From Amia ocellicauda (Eukaryota; Chordata; Actinopteri; Amiiformes; Amiidae): a DNA stretch of 64,000 nt. Where the stretch lies: assembly GCF_036373705.1 (NCBI RefSeq), contig NW_027102662.1, forward strand, positions 62,001 to 126,000. Reading direction: 5' to 3'. The notes beneath the pieces are model-generated. The model saw nothing but the letters and a program-made list of their open reading frames with translations, was not told the origin of the DNA and ran no database searches. The translations under genes and the position numbers were made by a program. This document shows positions 30,836 to 42,707 of this stretch, one piece after another; within the stretch, counting starts at the first letter, position 1, and every line of letters starts with the position of its first letter.

Positions 30836-31927
30836 TTATAAGGATTGAATATCGCAAACCTGTTGTTCCGGGACCCAACTATTGAACTTTTCAGGCCATC
30901 CAAGCCATTTCATCAACACATATTTTTTCCGGTTCTGGGTTTTTTCAGCTAATATCTTTTCAACTCTGTATACACTGTCTTTACCCACAATCATTTTTTG
31001 TAACTCGGCTTCGTAAAACGTTCCTTCTATATCCTCCCTGTCATAGTCTTTTAACCGGTACACGGGGGGGTCTCTAGCCAACTGTTCGGTAACTGTAAAA
31101 TATTCGTCAGAAAATGTTTGTTCATAACCTTTGGCAAAAGTACTCCTTAGCTTTGAAACGCGAACCACATCACCGATGTTGAACTAATAAGTAGTTTTTC
31201 CCTTCTTAATAAATGGTCGGTATAATTTTTTATAGACCTTAAAAGAATTACTTTGATCAACATCTAAAGGCTTCATTTTAATACTGGTGTGATACCCTTG
31301 GTTGTAAGCATCGATAAAATCCTGAACTTTATCAAAATACTTGAACGTGTTGACCGCTGTAAAATATCTCCACATTTTGGTCTTTATGGTGCGGTTAAAC
31401 CTCTCCACTACCGATGCCCTAAGCTCATTACCGGTGGTGAAATGATGTATTTTGTGTCTCTTCAGTAGATTCTGAAATTCTCTGTTGAGAAACTCTTTTC
31501 CTTTATCAGTCTGCAGTTTTTTAGGACATCGACCCTGGGACAATATATCCTCAAAGGCCCTTGTCACCGCCCGACCTGTTTTATTATGTAGAATGCGAGC
31601 CCAGGCATATTTTGATAACACATCGATACACATCAACATCAATTTGTGACCATTGTTATGTTTTGATAAATTTGACATATCGACTAGATCCATTTGCCAT
31701 TGTGAATCTATGTCAGTTGCATATACGCGGTTTCTTTTAAAGTTAATCCTGAGAGGTTTATGTAAGGTATAGGCGTCTTGTTCCCGTAACCATTCTGAAA
31801 CAACCACATCATTAACCTTCACTCCGGCCTCAGCGAGTCCTCTTTGAAAACCCTTCTTACCCGCCAAACCCCCAATCTTGGCTGGGTTGTAGTATAGTTC
31901 CTGCATTTGGGGAGCTTGCCGAGTCAT
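30836..31927 (-). pseudogene. Integrase, MAV-2 copy (nonsense)
   Basis: TAG at 31184-31186 separates the intact DDE core (with Arg after the catalytic Glu) from the chromodomain part, so any product would lack the C-terminal DNA- and chromatin-binding region. A further stop-free 110-residue frame encodes the chromodomain end. Confidence 0.94.
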
Positions 31928-32099
31928 TCTGTCAAATAACCACACAGACCCACACTATGCGCAAAGTTTTTATACAAGGTTTTTTATTCAACTTCAGGAG
32001 AGCAGATACCCCTTTTTAGACATTTGAGAAAAGTATAACATACACAACAATTTTTTCTACGGTCCAGACAAAAAGAAATCAGATGATTGGTTACTTGAT

Positions 32100-32492
32100 C
32101 TATATCAACAAATATACCTGTTTCTTTATCTTGTAGGCACACACCTCAGTTACATATGTAAATAAAACAACAATATGACCTATTTTAAAAGTAAACAGAG
32201 GTGTATTAAACATGCTCAGTAAAAGGTCATACAGATGTTGATGAAATGGCCTAATATCATTCTTGGCCCCCTTGAGCCCTTCATCCCAGTGTTCGTACCC
32301 CCCGGTCTTTGTTACAGCAGCCATTCACTTTTCCAGGTTTGAAAGTTGATCCTCATCGATGGTTAAATCTGTAGAGAAAAGGCTCGCGTTGGCTACTTTT
32401 CTGTCAAGCACATGGTGTAATAGCGCTCTCAGGTTAGCTGCTGAGTGTTGATGACAGAACCAGTTGCAGAAGCAGTCCAGAACATTCCCCAT
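32100..32492 (-). pseudogene. Bcl-2-like gene, MAV-2 copy
   Basis: A TGA replaces a Leu codon (TTA in MAV-1 and MAV-3) at about 32325-32327, leaving the BH1-like part without the N-terminus. The same stop occurs in MAV-4. Confidence 0.5.
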
Positions 32493-32504
32493 GTTCAAAG
32501 TCCC

Positions 32505-33353
32505 TTAGTTCAGGTCAGAGTCTGAATCAGTGGCGTAGATGTCGAATTCTTCGTCGCTGCCCCCAGCTTTAACTTCTTTACGGAAGAAATAAGCTTTTAG
32601 CTTGCCAGCGGTTTTTCTACTCGGCTCATCCAGGTCATTGAGCAGCTGCCCAAGTTTCTCTATTATAAACGGCTCCTTTTTCAGCTCCAGCAAAATCTCA
32701 TCTATGATTTTCTGGACTTGTCCCACAGTGACATGTATGTGGGAGTAAGAGAGCGCCTTGATTAGTGCCGGTTTCAGCCACGGTTTGTTCAGTCTTCTGT
32801 AAAACACGTTGAAATAGAACAGGAAATAGTAACGGTCTGGTTCAAACAAACAACTGTGTCTCAACTGACTGGGGTGATTCACTTCACACCCCCGACAGAC
32901 TTCTTTCAGAGCTCGGTCGATGAGAGCACTCAGAATATACACCAGGGTGCTTTTAACCACTCTGCTTACTTGGTCACATACCCCGGGCAAGAATCCTGCG
33001 TCTTCATCACGCCCCCGGGACAGTCCGATGCTCATTGGGTCGCCTGGTGGTTTGTGGGGTGTTTCTCCATCCATTGGACTGACCCCCTCCTGAGACGCAC
33101 AGACGGTAGACAATTCGGCAAAATCGAGGCCCTCCATGAGCTCCAGAGGCTGGGGATCCCCGAGACTCATTTGGACATCCATCGCACCGCATGTTGTTTC
33201 GTCCTGAGGGACCGGGGTCTGAGGTCTTGGAGAGTAACCACAGTCAAAGGGTTCCAGAGTGTATACAAAATCTGGGGAATAGAACCAGGGGTGATCCCGG
33301 GTTTGAAGAGGCCTGTAGAGCCTGTCGACGTCCGCAGCTTTCGGGTAAGACAT
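32505..33353 (-). CDS. 282-residue Cys/His-cluster protein, MAV-2
   Basis: Open at full length with the five Cys/His positions unchanged; several substitutions elsewhere (for example Pro for Leu at residue 4). Confidence 0.75.
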   Translation of the reverse strand: MSYPKAADVDRLYRPLQTRDHPWFYSPDFVYTLEPFDCGYSPRPQTPVPQDETTCGAMDVQMSLGDPQPLELMEGLDFAELSTVCASQEGVSPMDGETPHKPPGDPMSIGLSRGRDEDAGFLPGVCDQVSRVVKSTLVYILSALIDRALKEVCRGCEVNHPSQLRHSCLFEPDRYYFLFYFNVFYRRLNKPWLKPALIKALSYSHIHVTVGQVQKIIDEILLELKKEPFIIEKLGQLLNDLDEPSRKTAGKLKAYFFRKEVKAGGSDEEFDIYATDSDSDLN

Positions 33354-33456
33354 TCTCTTTAATTTTAAACCATGAATGAATTGTTGCACCTTTTATCCTA
33401 TCTCTTCACTACGTCACGACACACCGCCCTCTTAGAAGAGAGTAGCCCCTGAGCCG

Positions 33457-33861
33457 TCAGACCCCCCTCCAAAACCCCACACGTCGTCTGTCGTAGTTCT
33501 GCAAGCTTTCCCATTCACACCTTTCAAAACCCTGAGTCGGAGACTCCATTTCGCATTCTCTTGGACCCTCTTGCAAGCCTTCTAGAGTCTTATCCACAAG
33601 CCCCAGATCTCTCCAGGCCATCACCTTCAACCAGTCCTCATAAGAGTATTCAATTACCGTCTCAAAAGGTTCCAACGTACCCTCCTTCTCTCCCAAAGCA
33701 AGAAGCTCCACTCCAACATAGCTGGGATCCCTTTTAAAGCGGTTACCCCGTCGAGCCCCCCAGAACAACACCCAGGAGCGTTCAATCTTCAAATTGGTGA
33801 GTACAGGAACCCTTGCCCGGGATTGTTTCTTGCGGGGTTTCATGTTGATGTCGCTGGACAT
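33457..33861 (-). pseudogene. 236-residue gene, MAV-2 copy (internal deletion)
   Basis: A deletion of about 280 bp (joint near 33491) removes the middle and most of the acidic C-terminal half and shifts the frame; 134 residues remain open. Confidence 0.75.
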
Positions 33862-33979
33862 GTTGAAGAAGCGGGATGTTTCAGAAGCTGAGAATTAAAG
33901 AGGTATTGCCTAAAAGAAGCGCGGGTTCTTAAATAGAGAGGAGAGTTTCGGGGCATTGCCTTCAGAGGGGTGGGGGTAT

Positions 33980-34164
33980 TTATGGGTGGCCTTGTTGTTC
34001 AGGGTTTTATGGGTGCACACTTTCTGACGGATATGACGTAGGAATAATTAAGGAAATAACTCTACCTAAAATCACGCCCCCCAATTATGACGTAGGAATA
34101 TTAATAAGCTTAGGGCATACGTCATAACAAAATAGGCCGCGCCCAAAAACCCCTACTATCTACT
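33980..34164 (-). repeat. MAV-2 right terminal inverted repeat
   Basis: 185 bp, complement of 18151-18335. TGACGTA/TACGTCA sites lie at 34034-34040, 34088-34094 and 34118-34124. Confidence 0.95.
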
Positions 34165-34170
34165 CTTATG
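34165..34170 (+). other. Right target-site duplication of MAV-2 (CTTATG)
   Basis: Direct copy of 18145-18150, continuing into tagttgaagg as in the empty sites. Confidence 0.93.
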
Positions 34171-34831
34171 TAGTTGAAGGCGCAGTATAGCTCTGATAGT
34201 CTGGTGGTGACGGAGGACCTCCAGCCGTTTGAACAAGCCATTCAGCATCACCTTGTTGGGCTAAGTGCAGGCACTGTCAGAGCGCAGGGCGACCTGCCTT
34301 TGATAGAGTTTCCTAAGTGTCCCGAAATTGGTGCACTCAGAGCGTCCGTCCGTCGACAGGTTGAAATTGTAAACGCTGGTGTAGCCACTTTTAATTGAAA
34401 TATGATGATGATGATGATGATGATGTTGTTGTTCTTGTTCTTGTTGTTGTTGTTGTTCTTGTTTTTCTTGTTGTCGTCGTGGTCGCCGTCATTATTATTG
34501 TTAAAGTAAAGCAGTAGTTAGATTTGTTGCTACCGTAAGGTGTAGAAGGCACAATAGCTTTGTGATTGTCTGATGGTGGCACAAGACGAGCAGCAGCTGT
34601 TTGAACAAGCCATTGAGCATCACCTTGTTGGGGTAAGTGTAAGTCTTGTCATAGCTCAGGGCGTTCTTCCTTTGAAAGAGTTTCCAAAGTGTCCTGATGT
34701 GCCCTTGAGCAATGCAAAATAGGTCAGTGAAAATAGAAACCTTTATCTCACATGCTGGCCCACGGGAAACCCCTGTGCGCGTTTTACCAGCCGGCTTCGA
34801 TGGGAGCCATTTGAAACACCAGGACGGGTCG

Positions 34832-34904
34832 GTTTCCGTAGTGTAGTGGCTATCACGTTCGCCTCACACGCGAAAGGTCCCTGGTTCGAAACCGTGCGGA
34901 AACA
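34832..34904 (+). tRNA. tRNA-Val (CAC), T-stem mismatch
   Basis: Complete cloverleaf with CAC at 34865-34867 and intact A and B boxes. The T stem reads CCTGG/CCGTG, so one pair is lost. It may still be transcribed but could be poorly stable. Confidence 0.85.
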
Positions 34905-35775
34905 ACCCGCGGTGCACGCGTGCCAGTGCCGTGTTACCCGTCGCCATCTCTCTGCCCCAAGGCCGGCCGTCGTTTTCTCTTCCTCGGAGTGGCAAGAAAT
35001 CCTGACCTTGAGAACAAACGATCGCAGAAGGGTAGCTTTGCGAGGCACTGGAACTGACACTTTTAAAATCGATACATGTTGTTGCGTTACAATACGACCG
35101 TAGCAGGATCGGCGACATTGCTGTTACTCTTATGTAGTTGAAGGCGCAGTATAGCTCTGATAGTCTGGTGGTGACGGAAGACCACCAGCCGTTTGAACAA
35201 GCCATTCAGCATCACCTTGTAGGGCTAAACGCAGGCACTGTCAGAGCGCAGGTCGTCCTGCCTTTGAAAGAGTTTCCGAAGTGTCCCGAAATCGGTGCAC
35301 TCAGAGCGTTCGTCCATCGACAGGTTGAAATTGTAAACGCTGGTGTAGCCACTTTTAATTAAAATCTGATGATGATGATGTTGTTGTTGTTATTCTTGTT
35401 GTCGTCGTAGTCGCCGTCATTATTAATGTTAAAGTAAAGCAGTAGTTAGATTTGTTGCTACCGTAAGGTGTAGAAGGCACAATAGCTCTGATAGTCTGGT
35501 GGTGAAGGAAGACCACCAGACGTTTGAACAAGCCATTCAGCATCACCTTGTTGGGTTAAGTGCAGGCACTGTCAGAGCGCAGGGCGTCCTGCCTTTAAAA
35601 GAGTTTCCGAAGTGTCCTGATGTGCCCTTTAGCAATGCCAAACAGGTCAGTGAAAATGGCATCCTTTCGCCGCACTTCAGACGCCATCTCACAGCCTAGC
35701 CGACCTGAAACACCTGAGCCCGTTTTACCAGCAGGCTTTAACGGTAACCATTTGAAGCAAGAGGCAGCGGTGTCA

Positions 35776-35848
35776 GTTTCCGTAGTGTAGCTGTTATCAC
35801 GTTCGCCTAACGCGCGAAAGGTCCCCGGTTCGAAACCGGGCGGAAACA
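35776..35848 (+). tRNA. tRNA-Val (AAC), altered D loop
   Basis: AAC anticodon at 35809-35811 in a TTCGC/GCGCGAA context; the acceptor and T arms are perfect. The D loop reads TAGCTGTTA where the copy at 50292 has TAGCGGTTA, so one of the two invariant Gs is lost and box A is weakened. Confidence 0.85.
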
Positions 35849-36722
35849 GCCTACTGTGGGCTGGCCCTTTTCGTCATTCTTGCCCTCGTGGTTCCCCGGA
35901 GGCGGTGGGTGTCTTTTCTTCATTGGAGTGCCCGCAATCGATGCACTCAGAGCGTCCGTCCGTCGACAGGTTGAAATTGTAAACGCTGGTGTAGGCACTT
36001 TTAATTAAAATCTGATGATGATGATGATGATGATGTTGTTGTTGTTGTTGTTCTTGTTGTTGTTGTTCTTGTTGTCATCGTGGTCGCCGTCATTATTATT
36101 GTTAAAGTAAAGCAGTAGTTAGATTTGTTGCTACCGTAAGGTGTAGAAGACAACAGTTGGTATGGCGTGTGATATCAAAACATTCAGAATACTTTTAACC
36201 TATATAATTTATAAGCTTTGTAAAATAAACCCAAATATATCTTTTGCGGGGATAAACGCTGTTCTGAGTAGTTTGTGACTTGTTTAATACCAAACAAAGC
36301 ATCGCTATAAAAAAAAAAAAAAAATCACTGTAAAAGCGCTAGTTATTTTTGATCTTTATAGTTATTTTCTAGGCTCAGGTTGTTTTTTAGTGCTTATAAA
36401 GGCCTGAAATATTCTTAGTGGTTGTTGACTATAGGTCTTGATGTTTAAAAATGTTTTTTTGAGAGACCAAAAGGTTCTAATAAAAGTTTAGAGTAGAGAG
36501 GAGAGAGATCGTCTCCATCTTGGTTTCTATTTGAAATTTGATGCAGTGTCATTTTATTGGTTGGTTTTGATATGTTAATTGGTAACAGGGCGGCACAAAG
36601 GCCAGACCAGAACAATGCCTTACAAGCAGATCCGGCATGTGGCCATCAGTATAAGTATGAGGGTCTGGTCTTCAGCTCGACAGACTCATACTGACCTTTC
36701 GATTTAAGACTAAAGATCAACA

Positions 36723-38763
36723 ATGTCCGGAAACAACATCAGCGATTCGATTTAAACGAGTTTTTAGGCAAGTCTTCAGATTCTTTTCATTGACTCAGAG
36801 CGTGTTGTGTGCATGTATTGTAAATAAGGCTATAACATCTGTTTTAAGTTCTGTAAAATAATTTTTCAGCCAGTCAACAGGAGTTAATTCCCAACGCTGA
36901 GGAGATCATCTGGAACAACGACGGTAAGATTTTTGTGTTTGCGCTCATGGGTTCTTATGCATGGGTGTGTGTGGTTTGAAGCGGCTCATTAGAGTTATGA
37001 AAACGTTTTAATATATATTAATGCCGGTCTCTTTAATTACACAGAAACTATCGAAAGGCCTGTGATTAATGTCTCCGAGGATCGACCAAGAGAAGTGGTT
37101 GTCCCTAGACAGGCTGTCTGCCGACCGGGTAAGAACTAAACCCCTGTTTGTTTGTATAACGTTTCTGTAAGATGTTTGAGTCCAGTTTTGTTAATTTAAA
37201 AAAATTATCCTGTCTAACAGTATTAAGAAACGTGGTTCGAGACAACGAAAGGCCTTCCACATCGAGGGCTTGTTTCGTTTTACCTTCGAGAACCGTAACC
37301 TTTCAAGAATCTGAAAGGCCGTCAGCCCCGGTATCTGATAGCTGTGAGTATATATCTGCAGCCTGTAAGAGGTTAAAGCTTTTTATAAAGCGGTGTGGTT
37401 AAAGGTTAAACATGTCTCTTACCTTCACAGCGGTGCAAAAAGCTAAACCAGCCGAAAAACATAAGAAACGATTATTCTGTGGAGGTAAGTAAGATCTTTC
37501 AAACTTTAATGTTTTTAAAAGGGCTTTGTTTGCCCGTTGAGGGCTAATATTTAAGCGATGGGTGACCGTTTCCTGTAGGGCGGGGGGTTCTGGGAAAGAT
37601 CTTTAGAAGTCCGGACAGGTCTATGCTTGTTTCTGGGGAACGTGTTTAGAAATGACCGATTGCCGTACCGTCTGGTTAGGAAGTAAAGCCGTCCGAAAGG
37701 GTTTAGTAAGTTGTTTGGCTTATCTCCCGCTATTATACTTCTGTTTTAAAGTGGTTGTAGGAAAAGGCTTGAAGGTGTTCATTGTATTTAATATTTAAAC
37801 AGATCGTGAAAACGTTTGTGAAACAGGAAGTCCCGGGATCAGGAAGCGTTTACACTTGGAAGGTTCGTTTAAAAATGAAATGTTGTTGTGTGTGTGTGTG
37901 TTTTATTAACAATATTACAGTTTTTAAAGAAACATTTAAGAAACAGTTTATTTACAGCGGCTTCTCTGTTTTAAATTTATTATCAAGTCCTAATAAATAT
38001 ATTGTCTGTAAATAATAAGGCGTTGTAGTGAATGTCTAAGGCTATTTTCAAAGGTCTAAAAAAGCTAAAGGTTTTGAATGTCCTGGACATGTTGTTTTAA
38101 GTTTGATTTCTGTCGCCGTTTAAAGATGTAAATGTAATGTATATTTTTATTCTTCCCAAGACTCTTGGGATAGTCATTCTGTGAATGAGCTATTGAGGAC
38201 AATTACCCCGTCTAAGTGGGATCAAACATCTTTCCCGGTGAGATCACCGAGAGGATCCCCCACGGTGGTCTTGGAGACCCCCCAACATCTACTCAGGCCA
38301 CAGCCTTCTGGGGGTAATTCAACACCCCAGATTCAGCCCGCCGCATTGTCGGGCGGAACAAATACAGGCATCCAACAACCTCAGGGGTCGCCGTCAGTCA
38401 GGGCTGACACACCACCCAACGACGGCCTAGTTTCAACATCGTCCCCCCAGACCCGTTTCTTGGCTACCGAAACGCGGAACAGTAACCCCGCGCTTGGCCA
38501 GGGTGTCACCGCAAAGGCCTTCTTGGTCTCCGTCCATGAGTATACACTCGCTCCTTGCCTCCTTCGACCGAGATTTACCGGAGCGACCATCCTTTGAAGC
38601 TGAGCCAGGCCACCAGCCCCCGGAGCTACTTCCTGAAGGTCGGCATGAGTTGCTACATACTTTGTTACAAAATCAAAGACTTGTGTTAGTGGGGCAAAAC
38701 CTGGTGATAGAGAGCCAAAACACCCTTATTAATACCCTTACTAACGAATTGTACCGTATTTAA
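36723..38763 (+). pseudogene. Seven-exon gene, MAV-3 copy
   Basis: Exons 36723-36767, 36870-36923, 37045-37128, 37221-37343, 37431-37484, 37803-37862 and 38161-38763. Exon 1 shares the 1-nt deletion of MAV-1. Exon 7 has a 1-nt insertion near 38484 (gtaacccc for gtacccc) that shifts the Ser/Pro-rich region. Confidence 0.7.
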
Positions 38764-38829
38764 TGTTTTAATAGACACAAAACGCCTTACTATTGTGGGT
38801 TGTTGGAAAAATAAAAAATAAATTAAAAA

Positions 38830-40781
38830 ATGTCCTGACTTGGTAAAAGAACTCACAAACTAAAGGATTATGAACAAGCTAGGGCCCCAAAAAGACCTTC
38901 CCGAGAGAACATCCCCGGCCCTGTTGTGAACTCCTCTGATGTCCCAATGAACCTGGAACTATTACAAATGATAAATGATTTAAATAACCCCCAATTACCA
39001 CCGATAGAATGTGAATTAACAGACTTACCGGTGAACCCCGACCTGTTACAGATGGTCAATGATCTAAATAACCACCTCCCACCGGTAGCGCTTATAGAGG
39101 TTCACCCCCTAGTTCACCCCGATTTGTTTGAAATGGTGGAGTCTTTGGAGGAGCTACCCCGACCAAATTCTGCCCCTATTATAAATGATTTGAAACAATT
39201 AGAACACAGGATGGCGGCAGAAGCAGCCATCACTATAGAGGAGGGTCTTGACATTAACCGGTTGGATATCTTTGAAGGACTTTTACAGGCTTTCAATGAG
39301 CCTCCTCAAAAAGGGGGTTTTGTAGATGTCAGCAGTGGGGGTGTTCGGAATGTGGAGGGTTCTGAGACTGATAAGGCTGTGGAGGACATGCTCTGTGAGA
39401 ATGTAGGGGGTGAAGGCTTTGTTCAAAATGATGATGTGTCCAAGAGTACCAGTGATCCCGTGATTATAGATAGACCGGCCTATAACAATTTTGAAATGAT
39501 TCAGCGTTTTAATTTTGCAGAACTTTTAAATTGTGACAATTATGCAGAAATATTTGTCAACATACACGAGGCCTTGCAGAAAATGCTTGAACAGGTTGCT
39601 GAAAGGGTCAGACCTCGAGATGTTGTACAGTTAGAACTCAGAGGGGATGATTTGTTTAGCAACCTATCTGTAATGCTGAGTGGAGATAATTTAGATGTCT
39701 GGCTAAAATCGAAGCGTTATTGCAAAGAAACGCAGCCATCTTAGCTGATGAAAGTCTGTCTCTGGTAATGAATGTGGTTCGTAACCCTGAGGGTGGGGCG
39801 CTTAGAAGACTGTCGAAATGCTTGAAGAACGACATAATTAGGACCAAGCTCAGGCAATTAGTGGTGAGTTCCAGTGGGGACAATAAGCTCTGTTTTGCTT
39901 ACAGTTTAATAAAACTACTCACCCCCGACATACCTGAACCCCAAGCTCTGCAAGAGGCTTTAATGCTTCATCAGAGGGCCGGCTTAAACTCTCAACAGAT
40001 GGTTGCCTTTTCAGACATCACCAAATTGCAGGAACATAACTGTAAACCCCGCCAAGAGACAAATGTCCAAACTGATTTTAAACAGTCTGTGGGGTAAGTT
40101 TGGGGAAAGAAATTACTGTCTAAACACAACCTTGATTAAAACCCCTGAACAGTTTATAGAATTTATGTTTTCCAAACAACATGCAGTATCACACTTTCAA
40201 TTCTTAAATGACCACGTGGCACAGGTCCAGTGGAGGGCCCCTAAAGATTTCCCCACCAAACAGGGGAACGTTAATGTTTTCATAGCGGTTTTTACCACGG
40301 CTTACGCCCGGCTTGAACTGTACAACTTAATGGATCAGTTGCAGGAACGCACGCTCTATCATGATACTGACTCTGTAATCTTTGTCACCAGGCCAGGGGA
40401 TTGGGTCCCTCCCCTCGGGGACTACCTTGGGGAGTTAACGAGCGAACTAGATCCTCAGGACCACATAGTGGAGTTTGTTTCAGGGGGTCCTAAGACGCAT
40501 ACAGAACGGCTGCGGGTAAGACCTGTATGAAAGTTAAGGGTTTCACTCTGAACCATTGTAACAACAAGCTCATTAACATCAAGTCTCTGAAGACCCTGGT
40601 AGAAAGTTTTGTAACCGAGAAAGACGCGCCTCCTCGTGAGATTATTACAGCCGGAAATCAGATCTATCGCAATAAAAAGGGGTACACGTTGGAAAATAGA
40701 TCACTAAACAAACGGTTCAGGGTGGTGTACAATAAAAGAGTGTTGAAGACTGATTATACCACTCTGCCTTATGGATATTAG
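38830..40781 (+). pseudogene. DNA polymerase B, MAV-3 copy (2.28-kb deletion)
   Basis: After acatcaccaa (ending 40025) the sequence jumps, with six unexplained bases (attgca), to ggaacataact. This removes the Cys-rich block, all exonuclease motifs and polymerase motif A; motifs B and C remain. The third-codon TGA and the N-terminal frameshift of the other copies are present, and the 4-nt loss near 40495 is shared with MAV-1. Confidence 0.93.
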
Positions 40782-41442
40782 CGGTGGTTTTGATAACAGA
40801 CTTCAACACCCTTTCTCCTGTATTATAGCTGGTCCCTCCAATTCGGGGAAGAGCTATCTTATAAAGAACATCATAGAAGATGTGGACGCAACCAAGTCCC
40901 AAGCTCTTGACAACATAGTGTGGTGTTACTCTTGCTGGCAACCTCTCTACGATGATTTGGCTTCGAAAAAAAATAATCTGAAATTTGTGCAAGGTCTCCC
41001 CGCCTCGTTGTGTGACGATGACTTGTTCCCGCCCGGTCAAACTAATCTAGTGATCCTTGATGACCTGATGGAGCAGGCCGGTGACAACAGTGAAGTGGAA
41101 AAAGCTTTCACAAAGTACACTCATCATAGGAATTTAAGTATTCTTTATTTAGTTCAAAATCTATTTTTTCAAGGTAAAAAAAGCCGCACTATTAATTTAA
41201 ATGCCAATTATATAATTATTTTTAAAAACCCCAGAGATAAACTACAAGTCACCGTCTTGGCTCGTCAAATGTACCCTAACCAGACCAAGTTCTTTTTGGA
41301 GGCATTTGAGGATGCCACCAAAAAACCCTACGGGTACTTGATTGCAGACTTAAAAGCACAAACCCCAGAAGACTTTCGCCTCAGAACAGGTTTGTGCCCG
41401 CCCGATTGGCCGGCAGTGTATGTGCTAAAGAAAAGGAAATAA
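40771..41442 (+). CDS. Packaging ATPase, MAV-3 (intact)
   Basis: 223 residues, both Walker motifs in frame. Lys replaces Val at residue 42; other changes are conservative. Confidence 0.93.
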   Translation: MDISGGFDNRLQHPFSCIIAGPSNSGKSYLIKNIIEDVDATKSQALDNIVWCYSCWQPLYDDLASKKNNLKFVQGLPASLCDDDLFPPGQTNLVILDDLMEQAGDNSEVEKAFTKYTHHRNLSILYLVQNLFFQGKKSRTINLNANYIIIFKNPRDKLQVTVLARQMYPNQTKFFLEAFEDATKKPYGYLIADLKAQTPEDFRLRTGLCPPDWPAVYVLKKRK

Positions 41443-41448
41443 ATAAGA

Positions 41449-41784
41449 ATGTCTGTTCGGATTAAAAGAAATCTGCCACTTTTGCAAATGTTATTTGAGG
41501 GGAGCCCGCGCCATAGGAAAGCTGTGCTGGCAGGGGCCCCCTCGGATTTGATCGAGACCCTGTGTGAAATAGCTTTTAACATCTTACGCGGTAATATACC
41601 CCTAACCCCTTCTCAACATTCTAAACTCAAAAAACAAAAAGCGGTTATCAAGATCATCGCTAATAAGAAGTATTCTATTAAAAGAAAAAGAAAGAAGATT
41701 AATCAAACCGGGGGTTTTATAGGACCGCTGTTGAGCATAGCCGTGCCTTTCCTAACCAGTCTTCTAGCTTCCAGAGTGGGTTAA
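41449..41784 (+). CDS. Small basic protein (111 aa), MAV-3
   Basis: Identical in length and predicted sequence to MAV-1 as far as I can read. Confidence 0.75.
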   Translation: MSVRIKRNLPLLQMLFEGSPRHRKAVLAGAPSDLIETLCEIAFNILRGNIPLTPSQHSKLKKQKAVIKIIANKKYSIKRKRKKINQTGGFIGPLLSIAVPFLTSLLASRVG

Positions 41785-41786
41785 TA

Positions 41787-42528
41787 ATGGAATATGCTCA
41801 GAAAATGTTTTTGATCCCTCAGGAGCAGCTTGAGAAACTGAGAAAAAATGTTGTCGGGCCAGAGCCCATTAGACAAACGGCCGAAAACAACCTGGACTCT
41901 GAAATGAATGCTATACAGGCCAGGGCCGATTTAAATCAGTATTCCAAAGCCCAGTTGTATACCAACACGTTACAGCGCTACCTCCGTCTGGTTAGACAGG
42001 GTGAAAAAGATCAAAACATTTTAACTTTAACCATGGCCTCTCAAGAAAATGGTTCTGGGGCTGATGCGGGGGGTACGGTTGATAAAGATGTTGCGGTGAC
42101 CGAACCTGTTGAGAGTTCAGAGGGAGATGTTGTAACGGATGTTTTGAGAAACATGCCGGCCAGAAGCAAAAGACATGCACAATATATCCTGCACAAAATG
42201 GTTCAGAAACCGCGGGTAACGGCTTGGAATGAACAGGGTGAATTTGTTTTTAAAGGACAACTGATCAAAGGTTCACACGTTTGATTTGTTGAAGAGTGTC
42301 ACTAGCACTAATAAGGTACCCGATAGTCGCCGACCTGTAGGCTGGAATGCTTTCCTACAGGCGATGGCCTGTCTGAACATGCCCCAATCCACAGTTCCTA
42401 ACCAGGAAACGCGACAAAAAATCCATCTGTGTAAAGAGGTGGAGCCTGATCTGACTCCGATATCTCATTACTCTGACCGTGCTGAGCGACCATCCTCAGG
42501 ATCTATCCATCGTTGGGAAGCTTATTAA
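41787..42528 (+). pseudogene. Conserved Polinton protein of unknown function, MAV-3 copy
   Basis: 165 residues open, then the same 2-nt deletion as MAV-1 (cacgtttg, near 42276). The C-terminal 80 codons to WEAY are open in the next frame (42286-42528). Confidence 0.7.
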
Positions 42529-42707
42529 TCTCATGTTTTTATTTGTCTCCCCTGTAAATAATGACCCGACAAAGAATTTTTTATTTTATTTTTTTTATTT
42601 TCAAATGTTGTACATTTATTTATAACATAACCCCTGCTTTGTATTAGAATTGTTTTGAATAAAAACAAAACTAATGATTCAAAGGCTGTTTTCATTATTT
42701 TTTCACC

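Larger units (their letters stand above)
18151..34164 (+). mobile_element. MAV-2: Polinton with both termini
   Basis: 16,014 bp with AG...CT ends, 185-bp inverted repeats and a perfect 6-bp target duplication. It is the reference for element structure. It has its own lesions in polymerase, capsid, pVI-like, integrase, Bcl-2-like and 236-residue genes, so it is not autonomous. Confidence 0.97.
34165..36149. repeat. Host repeat segment between MAV-2 and MAV-3
   Basis: Contains a CAC and an AAC tRNA-Val, 944 bp apart, three microsatellite tracts and several versions of the PFEQA/TFEQA open stretch (for example 34174-34398 and 35138-35362). No protein gene is supported. It ends in the truncated-element junction at 36149/36150. 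Confidence 0.85.
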
